From contig NZ_RQWN01000008.1 of the NCBI RefSeq assembly GCF_003977755.1, forward strand, positions 1-51,335: a stretch of 51,335 nt of DNA. Reading direction: 5' to 3'. This document shows, piece after piece, positions 1 to 9,771 of this stretch. The first letter of the stretch is position 1. Every line of letters begins with the position of its first letter. Origin of the DNA: Haloterrigena salifodinae (GTDB lineage: Archaea; Halobacteriota; Halobacteria; Halobacteriales; Natrialbaceae). The position numbers were made by a program, and so were the translations under genes. The notes under the pieces are model-generated. The model was not told the origin of the DNA and made no database searches. It saw nothing but the letters and a program-made list of their open reading frames with translations.

Positions 1-2
1 AG

Positions 3-92
3 TTTGGAGATTTGCTCGAGTTTGGAGATTTGCTCGAGTTTGGAGATTTGCTCGAGTTTGGAGATTTGCTCGAGTTTGGAGATTTGCTCGAG
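3..92. repeat. 18-bp tandem repeat array, left end (5 units)
   Basis: Five exact head-to-tail copies of TTTGGAGATTTGCTCGAG. The same unit occurs five times at the right end of the window in the same orientation, so the two arrays are one array on a circular molecule. The unit length is a multiple of three and every frame is open, which creates long but meaningless ORFs through it. Exact tandem units of this size resemble plasmid iterons, but no initiator gene directly abuts the array, so an origin or incompatibility role is only a guess. Confidence 0.9.
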
Positions 93-344
93 CGATGTAT
101 TGTGGTTGTCCCCACTCGACAACCAAGTACACTAACGTTATCATCTATTGACACAAAACAGAGCAACGCCCTTCTCGAGAAACCCGTTCTGTTGACTTGG
201 GACTCTAGCTCGAGTAGTTGATAAGTCTCTCTTTCCCTGGCCAGCCGGCCTATCCTCCCGGTGGTTGGTCCAATCCGCTCTATGTATTCGCTTGGAACGA
301 TAAAAGACGATAATTCTATTGTCCTCTGGTTCGTTATCGTTACT

Positions 345-839
345 ATGAATGAATCTAAGCAAAGCGAGAGACCGGACTCGATCGAGGATGTCCACGACCG
401 GCTGGGCGATACTCGCCGATCGATCCTCGAGGCGATCCGTGCCGTTGGCGGCGAGGGTGATACGGCGACAGTCAAGCGCTCGACTGAGGCCGCGATTCCG
501 GAGGGTAGCACGCGATATCATTTCCGGTGGCTCGAGGAGGAGGGCCTAATCGTTGAGGTCGGTCGGAGGGACGTTAGCCACGGTGGCAAAGACGCGATCG
601 TCTGGGAGCTGACCGACGCCGGCGCCGACCTCCTGGAGAGGATCGACAAGGTGGAGGGACGGGAGGACCGCCCTCAGACGATTGAGGGACTGAACGATCG
701 GATCGACAGCCTCGAGGACGAAGTGAGTCAACTGAAAGACGTCGTTCGGACCGCTCTTGACGACGAGCTACGAACGATTATCAGCGAGGAGGTCGCTAAG
801 GAACTGGAGAAGCGGCAGGTCGAAGCGAACGAAAAGTGA
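345..839 (+). CDS. winged-helix DNA-binding protein with C-terminal coiled coil
   Basis: 164 residues from ATG 345; a longer reading from 261 lacks haloarchaeal codon character. Residues about 20-100 look like a winged helix: a helix RRSILEAIRAVGGEGDTATV, a recognition-like segment containing STRYHFRWLEEEGLI, and a beta wing ending in VWELTDAGADLLER. Residues about 110-160 are a heptad-rich helix (IEGLNDRIDSLEDEVSQL) expected to dimerise. This plan is common among haloarchaeal plasmid and virus regulators. It stands alone beside the repeat array and could bind it. The specific target is unknown. Confidence 0.75.
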   Translation: MNESKQSERPDSIEDVHDRLGDTRRSILEAIRAVGGEGDTATVKRSTEAAIPEGSTRYHFRWLEEEGLIVEVGRRDVSHGGKDAIVWELTDAGADLLERIDKVEGREDRPQTIEGLNDRIDSLEDEVSQLKDVVRTALDDELRTIISEEVAKELEKRQVEANEK

Positions 840-1008
840 CTGAAAAGGCTAAACATGGAGCGTGTCATAGAACTGTCCTCAAGGGGTTATTTTCACCAAA
901 AGATCGTCGAATAGGCTGTTGGATAGATCCTGCATAGTGAATGGATATTTTAGTCGAAGTGGAACGAAAAGAATGGCATACAGAAGAAGGTCAGTAGAAC
1001 CAGATAAG

Positions 1009-1018
1009 ACTTTAAAGA
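1009..1018 (+). promoter_or_regulatory. TATA-box-like element for the 1039 gene
   Basis: ACTTTAAAGA is centred about 26 bases upstream of ATG 1039, the spacing expected for an archaeal TATA box driving a leaderless mRNA. This supports the short start choice for the downstream gene. Confidence 0.45.
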
Positions 1019-1038
1019 ACCAACCAGAAAAAAGCGGT

Positions 1039-1302
1039 ATGGTTAACACACCTGAGCTGGAGGAAATAGAGGAATGGAACGGTGTACTGGGCCCACAATC
1101 CAGTGACGAACCGATGTTCTATGAAATCCAAATCTCAAACCAAGAAGTGACTCTCGTGGGACCATCGCCTGGAATGGTGTATAAGTATGATATTGATGAG
1201 TTCACGTCACTTGTGGCCAATGGTGAGTGGATACTTGCCGAGGATAATCCTGAGAAGGAGGTTTTCCACACGCCCGACGGCCAACCTGACCAACCTTACT
1301 AA
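1039..1302 (+). CDS. small acidic hypothetical protein
   Basis: 87 residues. The start at 1039 is preferred because a TATA-like box lies about 26 bases upstream and the upstream extension to 919 is rich in basic, non-haloarchaeal residues. The protein is acidic, has alternating hydrophobic stretches (MFYEIQISNQEVTLVGPSPG) suggesting a small beta fold, and has no cysteines or membrane segment. I do not recognise the family. The AT content is somewhat higher than in the neighbouring transfer operon, so it may have a separate origin. Confidence 0.55.
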   Translation: MVNTPELEEIEEWNGVLGPQSSDEPMFYEIQISNQEVTLVGPSPGMVYKYDIDEFTSLVANGEWILAEDNPEKEVFHTPDGQPDQPY

Positions 1303-1544
1303 CTTATTTACTGCATTATTTCTAATATTTATTAGTGAAATAAATCGAAATTCTGTTACCTACTTCGCCTGTATCTATCACTTCGACGGGGACGAGAAGC
1401 CTTCTATGACACGCTGTACACATGAGTAACGGCGTTGATTACCGATCGGTAGATATACCGGAGGACAAGTAGAGAAGGCGGGCCATTCATCGAAGAGTAG
1501 TCCAACTCGTTTAGCAGACCGGAGAGACGATTGAAAAGAGACCG

Positions 1545-4304
1545 TTAGTCGAGCTGGCCGACCAACTTATCGAGCGTCCCGCCGTCGTCCTGGTCGTCGT
1601 CGGCCTTGTTGGTCGGCTCCGGATCACTGTCGTCCTGGACGTCGCGATCGTCGTTAACCCCGAGTGACGAGAGCGGCACGGACATCCCATCAATGTAGAC
1701 CTCGAGGTCGTCGACAGCGAGGGTCTCGTCCTCGCCGGTCGTGGGGACAAGGACGATGAACCAGTCCTCTCCAGGTACGGGAACCTCGCCGTTGAACTCG
1801 ACCTCCGGGATGATCGGTGTCTTGATTGTCCGCATGTCGTCGGTGGCCTCGTCGCCGGCAGCCGGATAGCGGTTGACGTCTTCGAATACGGACTCGGCAT
1901 CAGGGAACCGAGCGTGCTCTTCTCCGGCACTGTCTCGGAGGATGATCTCGCCGGTCGACTCGTCTCGGACCCAGACGTCCTCTCGAGCGCCGTCGCGATA
2001 CACTCTTTCCCCGTCGATTCCCAAGGGTCGAAGGTTGTAGAACCGGGTTTCGCCGGAAACATCGTGTCTCTCACGGGCGCCTCGTGGCTCTTCGGCGAGG
2101 GTCCGCCAGATGTTATCAGCGACGTCGTCCCGGCAGAGGAACAGACTCTTCTTGCCCTCGCTGAACGCACTCGCGAGGTTCCGAACAGTCTGGCCCTGTT
2201 TCGTCGACCCTGTACTTTTCTCGGCCTCGAGGACGGCCTCCCGCCCGCCGGTGAGCGCGTCAACGGTCGGATGGCTCTCCTTGAACTCCTCGAGTGCCTC
2301 GGCGATTGCGACGGGATCGGCGTCACTGTCGACCTCGAGCAGCGGAGTGGGATCGGCGACACCGTCGGGAAGGGACTTGTCGCCCTCGCCTTGCTCGGCG
2401 ATCGTCACGTTGAGACCGAGGTCGTTGAGTGCAGGATACACGTCCCTCAAGACGAGCGAATGCAGGCCACCGCCGGCGCTCTCGTCGTCGCCGACGTCCT
2501 GGATGGATGAGACCGTCTCGTCGCCAACAGTCAGCCACAGCGTGCCCTCGCGTTCGCTCTCGGAGAGCATGGAGTCCGGGATTGGTTGGAGGACGTTCCG
2601 CCAGAGACGTTCTCGGCTGTCTGTCCGGGTCTCGTCGTGTGCCGGGAGCACGTCCCTGATCGCGTCCTCGCACTCCTCGAGTGGGATCGAGAGGTCGTCC
2701 CTGTCCGACCGGAGTGCGGCGTCATGGACGGCCTTTGCGACGTCCTCCTGCGTGCTCTCGTTAGTAAGGAGGTCGACGCCTGACTCCGCTAGCCCACCGT
2801 ATGGGAGTTCACGTTGAATCTGCTCGTCAGTCAATGGCTCGTCGCCATACTGCTCGAGGCTATCCTCGATGATGTCCTCGACGGCGTCCTTCCCCCGTAG
2901 CGGCGGGTACGGGGCGAACGTGGAGAGTTTCAGCGGCCTCGAGTACTCTCCATCGACCGTTGGGAGTCGGGTCCAGACCTTGTACTTCTCCGTCTCAATC
3001 AAGTCCTCCGGGCCATAGCCTTTGAATCGGTCCGTGAGGATCCTCGCGTCATCAGCGTCGTTGGCGACGAACGTCACGAGGTTATCGGCGTTGTTCTTGA
3101 TTGGTTTCAGTACCTCTTCCGAGAGTTGGGAGGGATACTGCACCGCCGCGGTTACGGAGAGTCGCATGGACCGCGCTCGAGCGAGCATGGACTTGATGTC
3201 CAGTTGCTCACTAGCGATATCGTCGAACTCGTCCGCGAACACGAAGTACGGATCTGGGTCGCCCATCGTCTCATAGGAGCGGTTCTGCACGGCCGACCAA
3301 ATCCCTCGCATCACGGCGAGCGTGGTCAGCCGCTTGACGTCAGTACTCTCAACGGGCGTACGGACGATAACAATCCGGTCCTCGTCGATTAGGTCGCGCC
3401 AGTCGATCGTCGACTCTCGCCGGGCAATAATCCGCCGAACGACGCCATTCTCGACCCACGCTTTCACTCGCTTCAGTAGCGGTCGGAGTTGCTCGTCGTC
3501 CATTTCGGCGATCTGCTCGAGGAACTCGCGGATGTATGGGTCTGGACACTCCTCGACGAACTCCTCCCGACGCTCCGCGTTCAGTAAGATGAAGTAGAAG
3601 TCGATAACGCCGTAGTCAGGCGCGTCGGGGTCTGCGTTCGCCTTCATCATTGCTCGCCCCATCGACTCCGTGACTGATTCCATCGTCGCGTGGAGTTCCC
3701 CCTTCGCTGCCAGCGCTGCTTTCAGGTTCTCGAGTCGGTTCTCGATCGCCGTCTCGAGTTCGACCTCGCTGTCTGTGGCCGGCACTTCGAGCAAGTTCAA
3801 CCCAATCTCCCGGTCTCGCTCGGTCCCTGGCTCAATCCAAACGACGTCGTCGAGCCTATCCTCAGGGAGTTTGCGGAGTAACTCTCTCGAGTCCTTGCCC
3901 TTGGGATCGAAGTAGACGAACCCGTGCCCGGAGTACGCGAGTTGGATCATCCAATTCAGGAGTTCGGTCGTCTTGCCTGCACCACTCACTCCGGCCACCC
4001 AGAGGTGTTGAAAGAGCGAGTCGAACGGAATCCCGGCCTCGCGGAACCCTTCTTGTGGATCCTCAGTGTAGCCGACCCACAGATCCTTGCGCGGGTTGCT
4101 GTGGCCTTCCTCGAGAATCTTCCGGACGTCAGGGCCGGCAACGACGCCCTCCGCTTCGGTCTCGGTGACGGCCTCGACGCCGCCGATCCACTCGCGGCCG
4201 GCCGTCGTGATATCGTAGGTCTCTCCCGTGACGGTCGTCTCGTCGTCCGGGACGTCCTCGCTTTCGTCACTGTCGTCGCTGCCACTCGATCCAAACAGCT
4301 TCAT
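1545..4304 (-). CDS. VirD4/TraG-like type IV coupling ATPase (HerA/FtsK superfamily)
   Basis: 919 residues. Walker A GVSGAGKT at 105-112 is followed by the conserved YFDPKGKD strand (131-138). Walker B FVFADEFDDIA lies at 354-364 and a sensor-like AAVQYPSQL at 387-395, the motif order of TraG/VirD4 and HerA-type motors. About 450 residues after the motor (470-919) are an acidic extension I cannot assign, ending in a short conserved-looking tail. There is no N-terminal membrane anchor, so membrane attachment may come through the preceding gene product. It is the last gene of the operon and its ATG overlaps the preceding stop by four bases. It is predicted to pump DNA or protein through the envelope channel; a HerA-like repair role is less likely in this context. 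Confidence 0.85.
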   Translation of the reverse strand: MKLFGSSGSDDSDESEDVPDDETTVTGETYDITTAGREWIGGVEAVTETEAEGVVAGPDVRKILEEGHSNPRKDLWVGYTEDPQEGFREAGIPFDSLFQHLWVAGVSGAGKTTELLNWMIQLAYSGHGFVYFDPKGKDSRELLRKLPEDRLDDVVWIEPGTERDREIGLNLLEVPATDSEVELETAIENRLENLKAALAAKGELHATMESVTESMGRAMMKANADPDAPDYGVIDFYFILLNAERREEFVEECPDPYIREFLEQIAEMDDEQLRPLLKRVKAWVENGVVRRIIARRESTIDWRDLIDEDRIVIVRTPVESTDVKRLTTLAVMRGIWSAVQNRSYETMGDPDPYFVFADEFDDIASEQLDIKSMLARARSMRLSVTAAVQYPSQLSEEVLKPIKNNADNLVTFVANDADDARILTDRFKGYGPEDLIETEKYKVWTRLPTVDGEYSRPLKLSTFAPYPPLRGKDAVEDIIEDSLEQYGDEPLTDEQIQRELPYGGLAESGVDLLTNESTQEDVAKAVHDAALRSDRDDLSIPLEECEDAIRDVLPAHDETRTDSRERLWRNVLQPIPDSMLSESEREGTLWLTVGDETVSSIQDVGDDESAGGGLHSLVLRDVYPALNDLGLNVTIAEQGEGDKSLPDGVADPTPLLEVDSDADPVAIAEALEEFKESHPTVDALTGGREAVLEAEKSTGSTKQGQTVRNLASAFSEGKKSLFLCRDDVADNIWRTLAEEPRGARERHDVSGETRFYNLRPLGIDGERVYRDGAREDVWVRDESTGEIILRDSAGEEHARFPDAESVFEDVNRYPAAGDEATDDMRTIKTPIIPEVEFNGEVPVPGEDWFIVLVPTTGEDETLAVDDLEVYIDGMSVPLSSLGVNDDRDVQDDSDPEPTNKADDDQDDGGTLDKLVGQLD

Positions 4305-5359
4305 CGCTGATCACTCCGGTTAGAATCTGCGGGGACACGTGCGCCCTCTTGCGTGTGCTTCCAATCAATCCGTGGCGTCTCGATCTCCTCGTTCGGGATG
4401 TGAGCGGCACTCGCCAGTTCGTCGACGGTCAAGATCATATCTCGATCGTCCCACGCCCTCGAGTGGACGTCGTCAATCAGCTTGCGGGCGTTCTTGACCG
4501 ACTCAGCGGTAAATCCCTGCTCCGTCGTCGCGTTGTAGTACTTGACGAACATCCCGGCGACGCCCCTCGCTCGAGCCTCTGCCTCGGTCTGGTTCGGAGA
4601 GGCGGCGAGCACGCGGATATTCGTGCTAAAGGCCTGTTGCCCGCGCTGTTGCTCGACGATCTTCGCCGACTGTTTCTCTTTGCTCGAGGCCTCGCGAACG
4701 CGGGGATTGATCCATCCCTTCACGTGTCCATCGCGAAGGCTCTCGGCGACGTCGTCAACGGACTCTCCACGCAATCCGCCGTCGGCCCAATTCGCCGGTT
4801 CCGGGCGGAACGCGACTTGCACAATGACGGTGGAGTCTTCCGTTGAGAGCATTTCGCTGGTGATCTCGCCGTAGGGATCGCGCTCGAAGCCCTCGCCGTC
4901 CCTGAAATGGTGAATCGGATAGTAGTAGTGTCGTGCAAGGCTCAGACGCGCCCCGGCGACGTAATTCTCGGCCTCGAGCGGTGGGAAGCCTTCTCCACCG
5001 GCCTCGAAAACGGCACTGTTGGCGTAGTTATTCCCGACGCGCCGGCGGAACTTGTCGGCCGCTCCCTCGGTCGCCGCGTGCATGAAGAACCGAATGCGCT
5101 CCCCGTCGAACCAGAGTTCGAACGAGTGATGGTCGCTTGTGTTCTTGCCGCGGAAGTTGGTCGTCACGTCGTGGACTGATTGTAAGAGTCCCGCAGCGTC
5201 GACCATGCCCTGATTCTCGGCGTGTGGCTGTATCTGCAGGAGAACGCCAGGCGTCTCGTCAGCGGTCTGTGTGTAGTCTCTAGAGAGCTTCGTCGAGGAG
5301 TAGTTCGATGGATTCGGATCGGAGGCATTGTCACCGAACAGCCGAGAAAGGAGCGACAT
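4301..5359 (-). CDS. separate N-terminal module of the coupling protein
   Basis: 352 residues, translationally coupled on both sides (TAATG with the VirB4 gene, ATGA with the motor gene). The order LLQIQP, then HHSFELWFDGERIRFF, then a segment ending in VFEAG recalls the N-terminal domain that precedes the motor in many bacterial TraG-like proteins (an immune-free alpha/beta region with the pattern H-x-FE...IRFY). Here it is a gene of its own directly before the motor gene. A later part (ERPEPANW, then an arginine- and glutamine-rich helix and AASPNQTEAEARARGVAG) matches the second half of such domains. It probably docks on the 919-residue ATPase. The assignment is inferred from pattern and order, not from a catalytic motif. 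Confidence 0.6.
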   Translation of the reverse strand: MSLLSRLFGDNASDPNPSNYSSTKLSRDYTQTADETPGVLLQIQPHAENQGMVDAAGLLQSVHDVTTNFRGKNTSDHHSFELWFDGERIRFFMHAATEGAADKFRRRVGNNYANSAVFEAGGEGFPPLEAENYVAGARLSLARHYYYPIHHFRDGEGFERDPYGEITSEMLSTEDSTVIVQVAFRPEPANWADGGLRGESVDDVAESLRDGHVKGWINPRVREASSKEKQSAKIVEQQRGQQAFSTNIRVLAASPNQTEAEARARGVAGMFVKYYNATTEQGFTAESVKNARKLIDDVHSRAWDDRDMILTVDELASAAHIPNEEIETPRIDWKHTQEGARVPADSNRSDQR

Positions 5360-8322
5360 TACGCCGTCACCTCCCCATACTCGGCGCGAATGTGCTCCTC
5401 GAGGTCGATCGGATCGTCCGGGTCATAGGTAAGTAGCGCTGTCTCGAAGTCCGACGCTCGGATTCGAGTGCGGAGCCATCCCTCTACCGAGTTAAAGTCG
5501 ATTAGTGCCTCTGAAAAGCCCTGTCCCGAGTCACCTCGAGTCGCACGCTTCCTGATGAACTCGTACTGTTGATCGTTCAGGTCAAAGAGGTCAGCAGTCT
5601 CTTTTTCGATGTCGGTCTGAGTGAATTGGATTGTCGTCGCCTGCTTACGGATCGTGTCTTTGTGGCCGTCCTCATCGTCCGGGCCAGAGACGAACTCACT
5701 CGGCGACTGACTCGCATACCAGACTCCCGCGTTGTAGTGTCTCCAGTGACGGGCCGCCCGCTGCAGCCATTCGACAGTCTCCTCGGAGTGGAGCAGATAG
5801 TGAGCTTCGTCGATTAGGAACAGCGTCTCGCCGGGCGCATTCTGGACGGCCTCGTAAACGCGATCGAGCATCAGCTGGAGCATGACGGACTTGCCGACGG
5901 CGCCCTCGTTTTCCATCTGCTGCAAATCCAGATAGTTCACGCTGCCGGCCGTGATCTCGGCACTGCCTTTTCCGGCGAGTTCGGCGTACTCGCGGCCGTC
6001 TTGGAACCCTGAGAGTTTGCGGAGTAGGGTCGCGGCGTTACTCTCGATCTCGTCAACCTCCATCGAGGACTCGGACAGCGCCGGCCCCTCTGGATTGTTC
6101 GCGATCTCTCTGAGGGTATCGATATAGTCGCTCATCGTCGGACTCTCGAGGCCGTGCGTCGAGTAGTCGTCCGGCTTGATCCCTGCCTTCCGGTAAGTCT
6201 CATATGCCGACTCCTTGATCAGCGTCGTGTACTCGCCGGCGTCAACGCCCTGTTCGCGAAGGACGCCACTGATGAACGCATTGACGCCGTCTATCTTCAT
6301 ACCGAACGCGTCAACTCCGGAGTCCCGAAGCCGCTCAGGAGTCTTTGAGAGGTGGAGCGGGTTGATCGAGTCCTTGCCACCGAGGACGACGTGTGTGCCG
6401 TTCAGGAGTTCAGTAATGCCCTCGAAGTCGCCGAAGGTATCGCACAGCACAACCGTACGGTCGTCGTCTGCCAGGTACCAGCGAATAATCTTCTGGAGAG
6501 TACTGAACGTCTTCCCGGACCCGGAGTCGCCGATAAAGAGCGCGTGTCCGGGGCCTCCGACGCCGAACGGGTTGGCAGAGACCTCGCTCCCATCCTGTAA
6601 CTTGCGGCCCCACTCAACGCCGTCCTCGTGTCGAATCTCGGCCGCGAGCCCGGGGAACGCGGCACCGATAGTCCCACCGAGGACCATCGTGTAGCGGTCG
6701 CGATGAGAGACCTCGTCGTACTTGTCCGGAGCAGTCGGACTCCCGGAGACGTAGAGATCACGCTGCCGTGTGTCCGGCGAGAGTAACGTGAGGCTCGCGG
6801 GAGTAGACTCCGCAACATCACGGACGTCCTCGCAGCTGTCCTCGAGCGCCCGACGCTTTTCGATGTCGAGATCAATATCGTCCGACCCCACGCCGTTCGC
6901 GATCGTCGTCTCTGCCCGCTCAAGCGCCTCGCGAGTACCAGCACGAACGGTGATGTAGCCGTTGAGGTCCCACGGCCGAACGGACGTGTTATGGAGGACT
7001 TTGTATGCCTGAACGTAGGATTCCATATCATCGCCAACAACAATCGACTCGATGTCTGTGTTTTCCTCGAGTTCCTCAATATCCGCGTCTATGTTTGCGA
7101 TTTCGTGTTTGAGTTCGTACTCCGTGTCCTCTTTGTCGCGTGCACGTGCTCGGAGCGTGATATCGACATCAACGCCGTTCATTGTGGTGAGACCACGGAG
7201 GAATCCCGGATCAGGACTGACCGGCCACTCGCTTACCCAGAACGTCTTACAGTACTGCTCGCCGACACGGACATACTCGTCGGTGACGTCGTAACTCGGA
7301 GCAGATAGAATCTCTTCAAGCCGCCCCTGGCGGATGTCTTTGACGTTCTCGAAATTGTGTTCAATGCCGCTCCAATAGCGCGAGTGGAGGAGCGCGTTCT
7401 CGGCAGGTCCAACACGTTCGACCTCCACGCCAGGGACAGCGCCAAAGACTGTTGAAACACGCTCGAGGCGGCTCTCAAGCGCCGCAGACATCCGACTGTA
7501 CCATTCTTCCTCATCTACGCCAGCGTCGGAACCCGAGCCGAACACTTCTTTGATACCGTCTAGGACGGACGCCGACATATCGAGACCGGTCGTATCGACG
7601 TCCTCGCTACCAACCGAGACGACGACGTAATGACGCCACTGTTTCGCGTCCCAGCGCGGCGCCTCGCGTCCCTCGTACCAATCCGAGACGTCGTGTAGGA
7701 GTTCTCTGGCTTCGGCCCAGTCGTCGCCTGCGAGCCGCTCAGAGAACGCTGCATCCCGGTACTTGCCGACCACTTCCGAGGGATCGAACTCGGTAGTAGT
7801 GCTGTAGTAGCGAAAGCCGTGCTCGAGTGTCTCATCGATCCGCGTCGAGAGCGCCGAGAGAACCGTCTGCAGCTCGCTCTGTGTCTCTGTGTCGGAGTTC
7901 CGGGACTCGAGTCGGAGAAGTCCAACCATCCGGCCGTCGTTCATGATAGCCGCGCCGTCTCGCCGAATCTCCCGAACGCCATGCACGAGGTCGTCGGCCG
8001 CGTCCTCTTGGGGGATCGGATGCTGGCGCTTCTGCCGGAAGTTGCGGATAGGCGCGCGCATCTTATCGAGTCCAGTCGTCGTTTCACCCGCGTTCATCGC
8101 AAACGCCGGGCCAATCACTGACAGCGGGAGCCCGATGGCTGTGAGCGGGAGCACCGGTTCGTTCAGTCCCACAGTGAGTGAGCCGATAGCGCCGCCGAGA
8201 GCTAAGAATCCCGGAGTGCCATACGCAACGTCTCGAGCACGATAGTCGCCGATCTTCAGCCCACTCTCAACGTACGGTAAAGCGAGTTGTGACGGGTCTC
8301 TCTCATCAGTTTCACCAGTCAT
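5359..8322 (-). CDS. virB4: PrgI-VirB4 fusion: conjugation/secretion ATPase
   Basis: 987 residues from the MTGETDERD start; the extension to 8418 has a different composition. Residues about 15-80 contain a PrgI-like region with two hydrophobic helices (TPGFLALGGAIGSL and LTAIGLPLSVIGPAF), which anchors it in the membrane. The central part resembles the VirB4 N-terminal domain. Walker A GDSGSGKT is at about 598-605, LFLIDEAH (Walker B) at about 834-841, and YASQSPSEF is a following sensor motif. VirB4 ATPases energise assembly and substrate passage in type IV systems. A 70-bp gap before the start, with an AT-rich stretch, may hold a secondary promoter. Confidence 0.88.
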   Translation of the reverse strand: MTGETDERDPSQLALPYVESGLKIGDYRARDVAYGTPGFLALGGAIGSLTVGLNEPVLPLTAIGLPLSVIGPAFAMNAGETTTGLDKMRAPIRNFRQKRQHPIPQEDAADDLVHGVREIRRDGAAIMNDGRMVGLLRLESRNSDTETQSELQTVLSALSTRIDETLEHGFRYYSTTTEFDPSEVVGKYRDAAFSERLAGDDWAEARELLHDVSDWYEGREAPRWDAKQWRHYVVVSVGSEDVDTTGLDMSASVLDGIKEVFGSGSDAGVDEEEWYSRMSAALESRLERVSTVFGAVPGVEVERVGPAENALLHSRYWSGIEHNFENVKDIRQGRLEEILSAPSYDVTDEYVRVGEQYCKTFWVSEWPVSPDPGFLRGLTTMNGVDVDITLRARARDKEDTEYELKHEIANIDADIEELEENTDIESIVVGDDMESYVQAYKVLHNTSVRPWDLNGYITVRAGTREALERAETTIANGVGSDDIDLDIEKRRALEDSCEDVRDVAESTPASLTLLSPDTRQRDLYVSGSPTAPDKYDEVSHRDRYTMVLGGTIGAAFPGLAAEIRHEDGVEWGRKLQDGSEVSANPFGVGGPGHALFIGDSGSGKTFSTLQKIIRWYLADDDRTVVLCDTFGDFEGITELLNGTHVVLGGKDSINPLHLSKTPERLRDSGVDAFGMKIDGVNAFISGVLREQGVDAGEYTTLIKESAYETYRKAGIKPDDYSTHGLESPTMSDYIDTLREIANNPEGPALSESSMEVDEIESNAATLLRKLSGFQDGREYAELAGKGSAEITAGSVNYLDLQQMENEGAVGKSVMLQLMLDRVYEAVQNAPGETLFLIDEAHYLLHSEETVEWLQRAARHWRHYNAGVWYASQSPSEFVSGPDDEDGHKDTIRKQATTIQFTQTDIEKETADLFDLNDQQYEFIRKRATRGDSGQGFSEALIDFNSVEGWLRTRIRASDFETALLTYDPDDPIDLEEHIRAEYGEVTA

Positions 8323-8392
8323 AGCACAGATTTCCCTACGATATAGAGGAAGATATGTTTTTGGTTTCGTCGTAAGAAACGGAGAAAACGAA

Positions 8393-9733
8393 TTACTGGA
8401 AGCCGCGGTTCTGTTCAAACGACTCCCGAGATCGGTCGGTTGAAGAATAGCGGCCCGTGCTGTCCTGGTTCGCCGAGCCCATTTGGCCGATACTCCGCTT
8501 TCGGCTGACGCTCGAGGGCGACGACACTCCTGTTGAGTCGGTCGACGGTGGTGCTCCAGACGCAGAGGCAGTCGTTTTGGTGTTCGTGTCCGTATTCGCG
8601 CCGCGCCATTTCTCGACCTTGGCTTTGACCTCTCCGACGCGCTCGCTTGCTGCTCGCGCGTGCTTCTTGCCCTTGTGCCGGTTCATGGACGACATTCCGA
8701 GGCCGACACTCGCGGCTTGGTCGGCCGTCTTGAGCGCACTCCACGGAAGATAGACCGCGACGAAGCCAATCCCGACGATCGTCCCGAGCAGAGCGAAGAC
8801 AGGCCCTGCGAGTCCTGCCTCCCACGGGAGCAGATACAAGAGGCGTAAGAACATCGCTTGGACGATATTCACGCCGATGAGTAGGCCGAACAGCCAGATA
8901 TTGAAGTTTCCGAGGTTCGCGATTGTGCCGTCCCCGAAGGCTTTGCAGCCCCATGCGACCGGCCAGAACGCGACGCACATATGCAGCAAGACAAACTGCG
9001 CGACGATCGCGAACAGTCCGACGACGACGATCCCAATATATCCGTAGAGGAGGATTAGCGCCAGTATCCCGCCCGAGAGGAGTTTTCCGAGGCCGTTCGG
9101 CGTCGAAAGGAGGTGGTCCGCGGGCGGGGTAAACGCAGCCGATGCCTGCGCGCCGAAATGCAGGGCAAACGGCGCGACTTGCCACGTCAGGATAATCATC
9201 ACGAGTGCGACGCCGGCTTGTCGTAGCTTCTGGCGCCGCAGGTACGGATCGTTGTGCCGGAACGCCATCGTTGCGGCGCCGCCGACGAAGACGACGCCGA
9301 GGCCGGTCGTCCACAGCGTCATTTCGTAGATCCCCGGCCACCAGCCGTTTTGCGGGTTCGTCCATGAACTCGGATTGTCGTGGGATCCCGGCGCTGGGAC
9401 ATTTGAGATCGCCGAATTGAGATGGGTCAACCCAGCAGTCACGGCACCAGTTCCCATGTTTAGCGCCCACTCGAGCACTCCGTTCATCCACGAAAAGGGA
9501 TTGAACGTTCCGCCCAGTAGACCACCGTCGTCGTCGCTGCTGTTGCCTTCTGAGAGGTTCCCCGCGGATTCGTTTCCGAGCGTGTCGCCCGTGTTGCCAA
9601 ACGACTCGTTTGTATATCGCGAGTCGCCGAGTGTGACGTTTTCTGACTCGTTTTGTGCGACCGCACCCGAAGGTGCGATCGCCGACATCACGAGCAGGAT
9701 CAAAACGATACTTGCCGCTCGACGGTGTGACAT
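8393..9733 (-). CDS. polytopic VirB6/TrbL-like membrane protein with signal peptide
   Basis: About 446 residues. It begins with a signal peptide (RRAASIVLILLVMSAIAPSG, then AVAQ), followed by an Asn/Ser/Asp-rich extracellular stretch (residues 25-80) with several N-x-S/T sequons. Five or six hydrophobic helices follow between about 138 and 330, and then a cytoplasmic basic and Ser/Thr-rich tail. This matches the VirB6/TrbL/CagW-type channel component of type IV systems. It lies between the pilin-like gene and virB4, the usual position for that component. The start at 9733 gives the cleanest signal peptide. A large ORF on the same strand in another frame (8415-9785) is a shadow. Confidence 0.75.
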   Translation of the reverse strand: MSHRRAASIVLILLVMSAIAPSGAVAQNESENVTLGDSRYTNESFGNTGDTLGNESAGNLSEGNSSDDDGGLLGGTFNPFSWMNGVLEWALNMGTGAVTAGLTHLNSAISNVPAPGSHDNPSSWTNPQNGWWPGIYEMTLWTTGLGVVFVGGAATMAFRHNDPYLRRQKLRQAGVALVMIILTWQVAPFALHFGAQASAAFTPPADHLLSTPNGLGKLLSGGILALILLYGYIGIVVVGLFAIVAQFVLLHMCVAFWPVAWGCKAFGDGTIANLGNFNIWLFGLLIGVNIVQAMFLRLLYLLPWEAGLAGPVFALLGTIVGIGFVAVYLPWSALKTADQAASVGLGMSSMNRHKGKKHARAASERVGEVKAKVEKWRGANTDTNTKTTASASGAPPSTDSTGVSSPSSVSRKRSIGQMGSANQDSTGRYSSTDRSRESFEQNRGFQ

Positions 9734-9771
9734 GCGTGAAAACATCAAATAGTCTCATCTGAATCGTCCCG

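Noticed and set aside
12-221. 69-codon ORF running through the left repeat array
   Set aside because: The repeat unit is 18 bp, so all frames stay open; the protein is an artefact of tandem repetition.
1422-1472. 16-codon ORF (MSNGVDYRSVDIPEDK)
   Set aside because: The start resembles some ribbon-helix-helix proteins but it ends immediately; too short and isolated to call.
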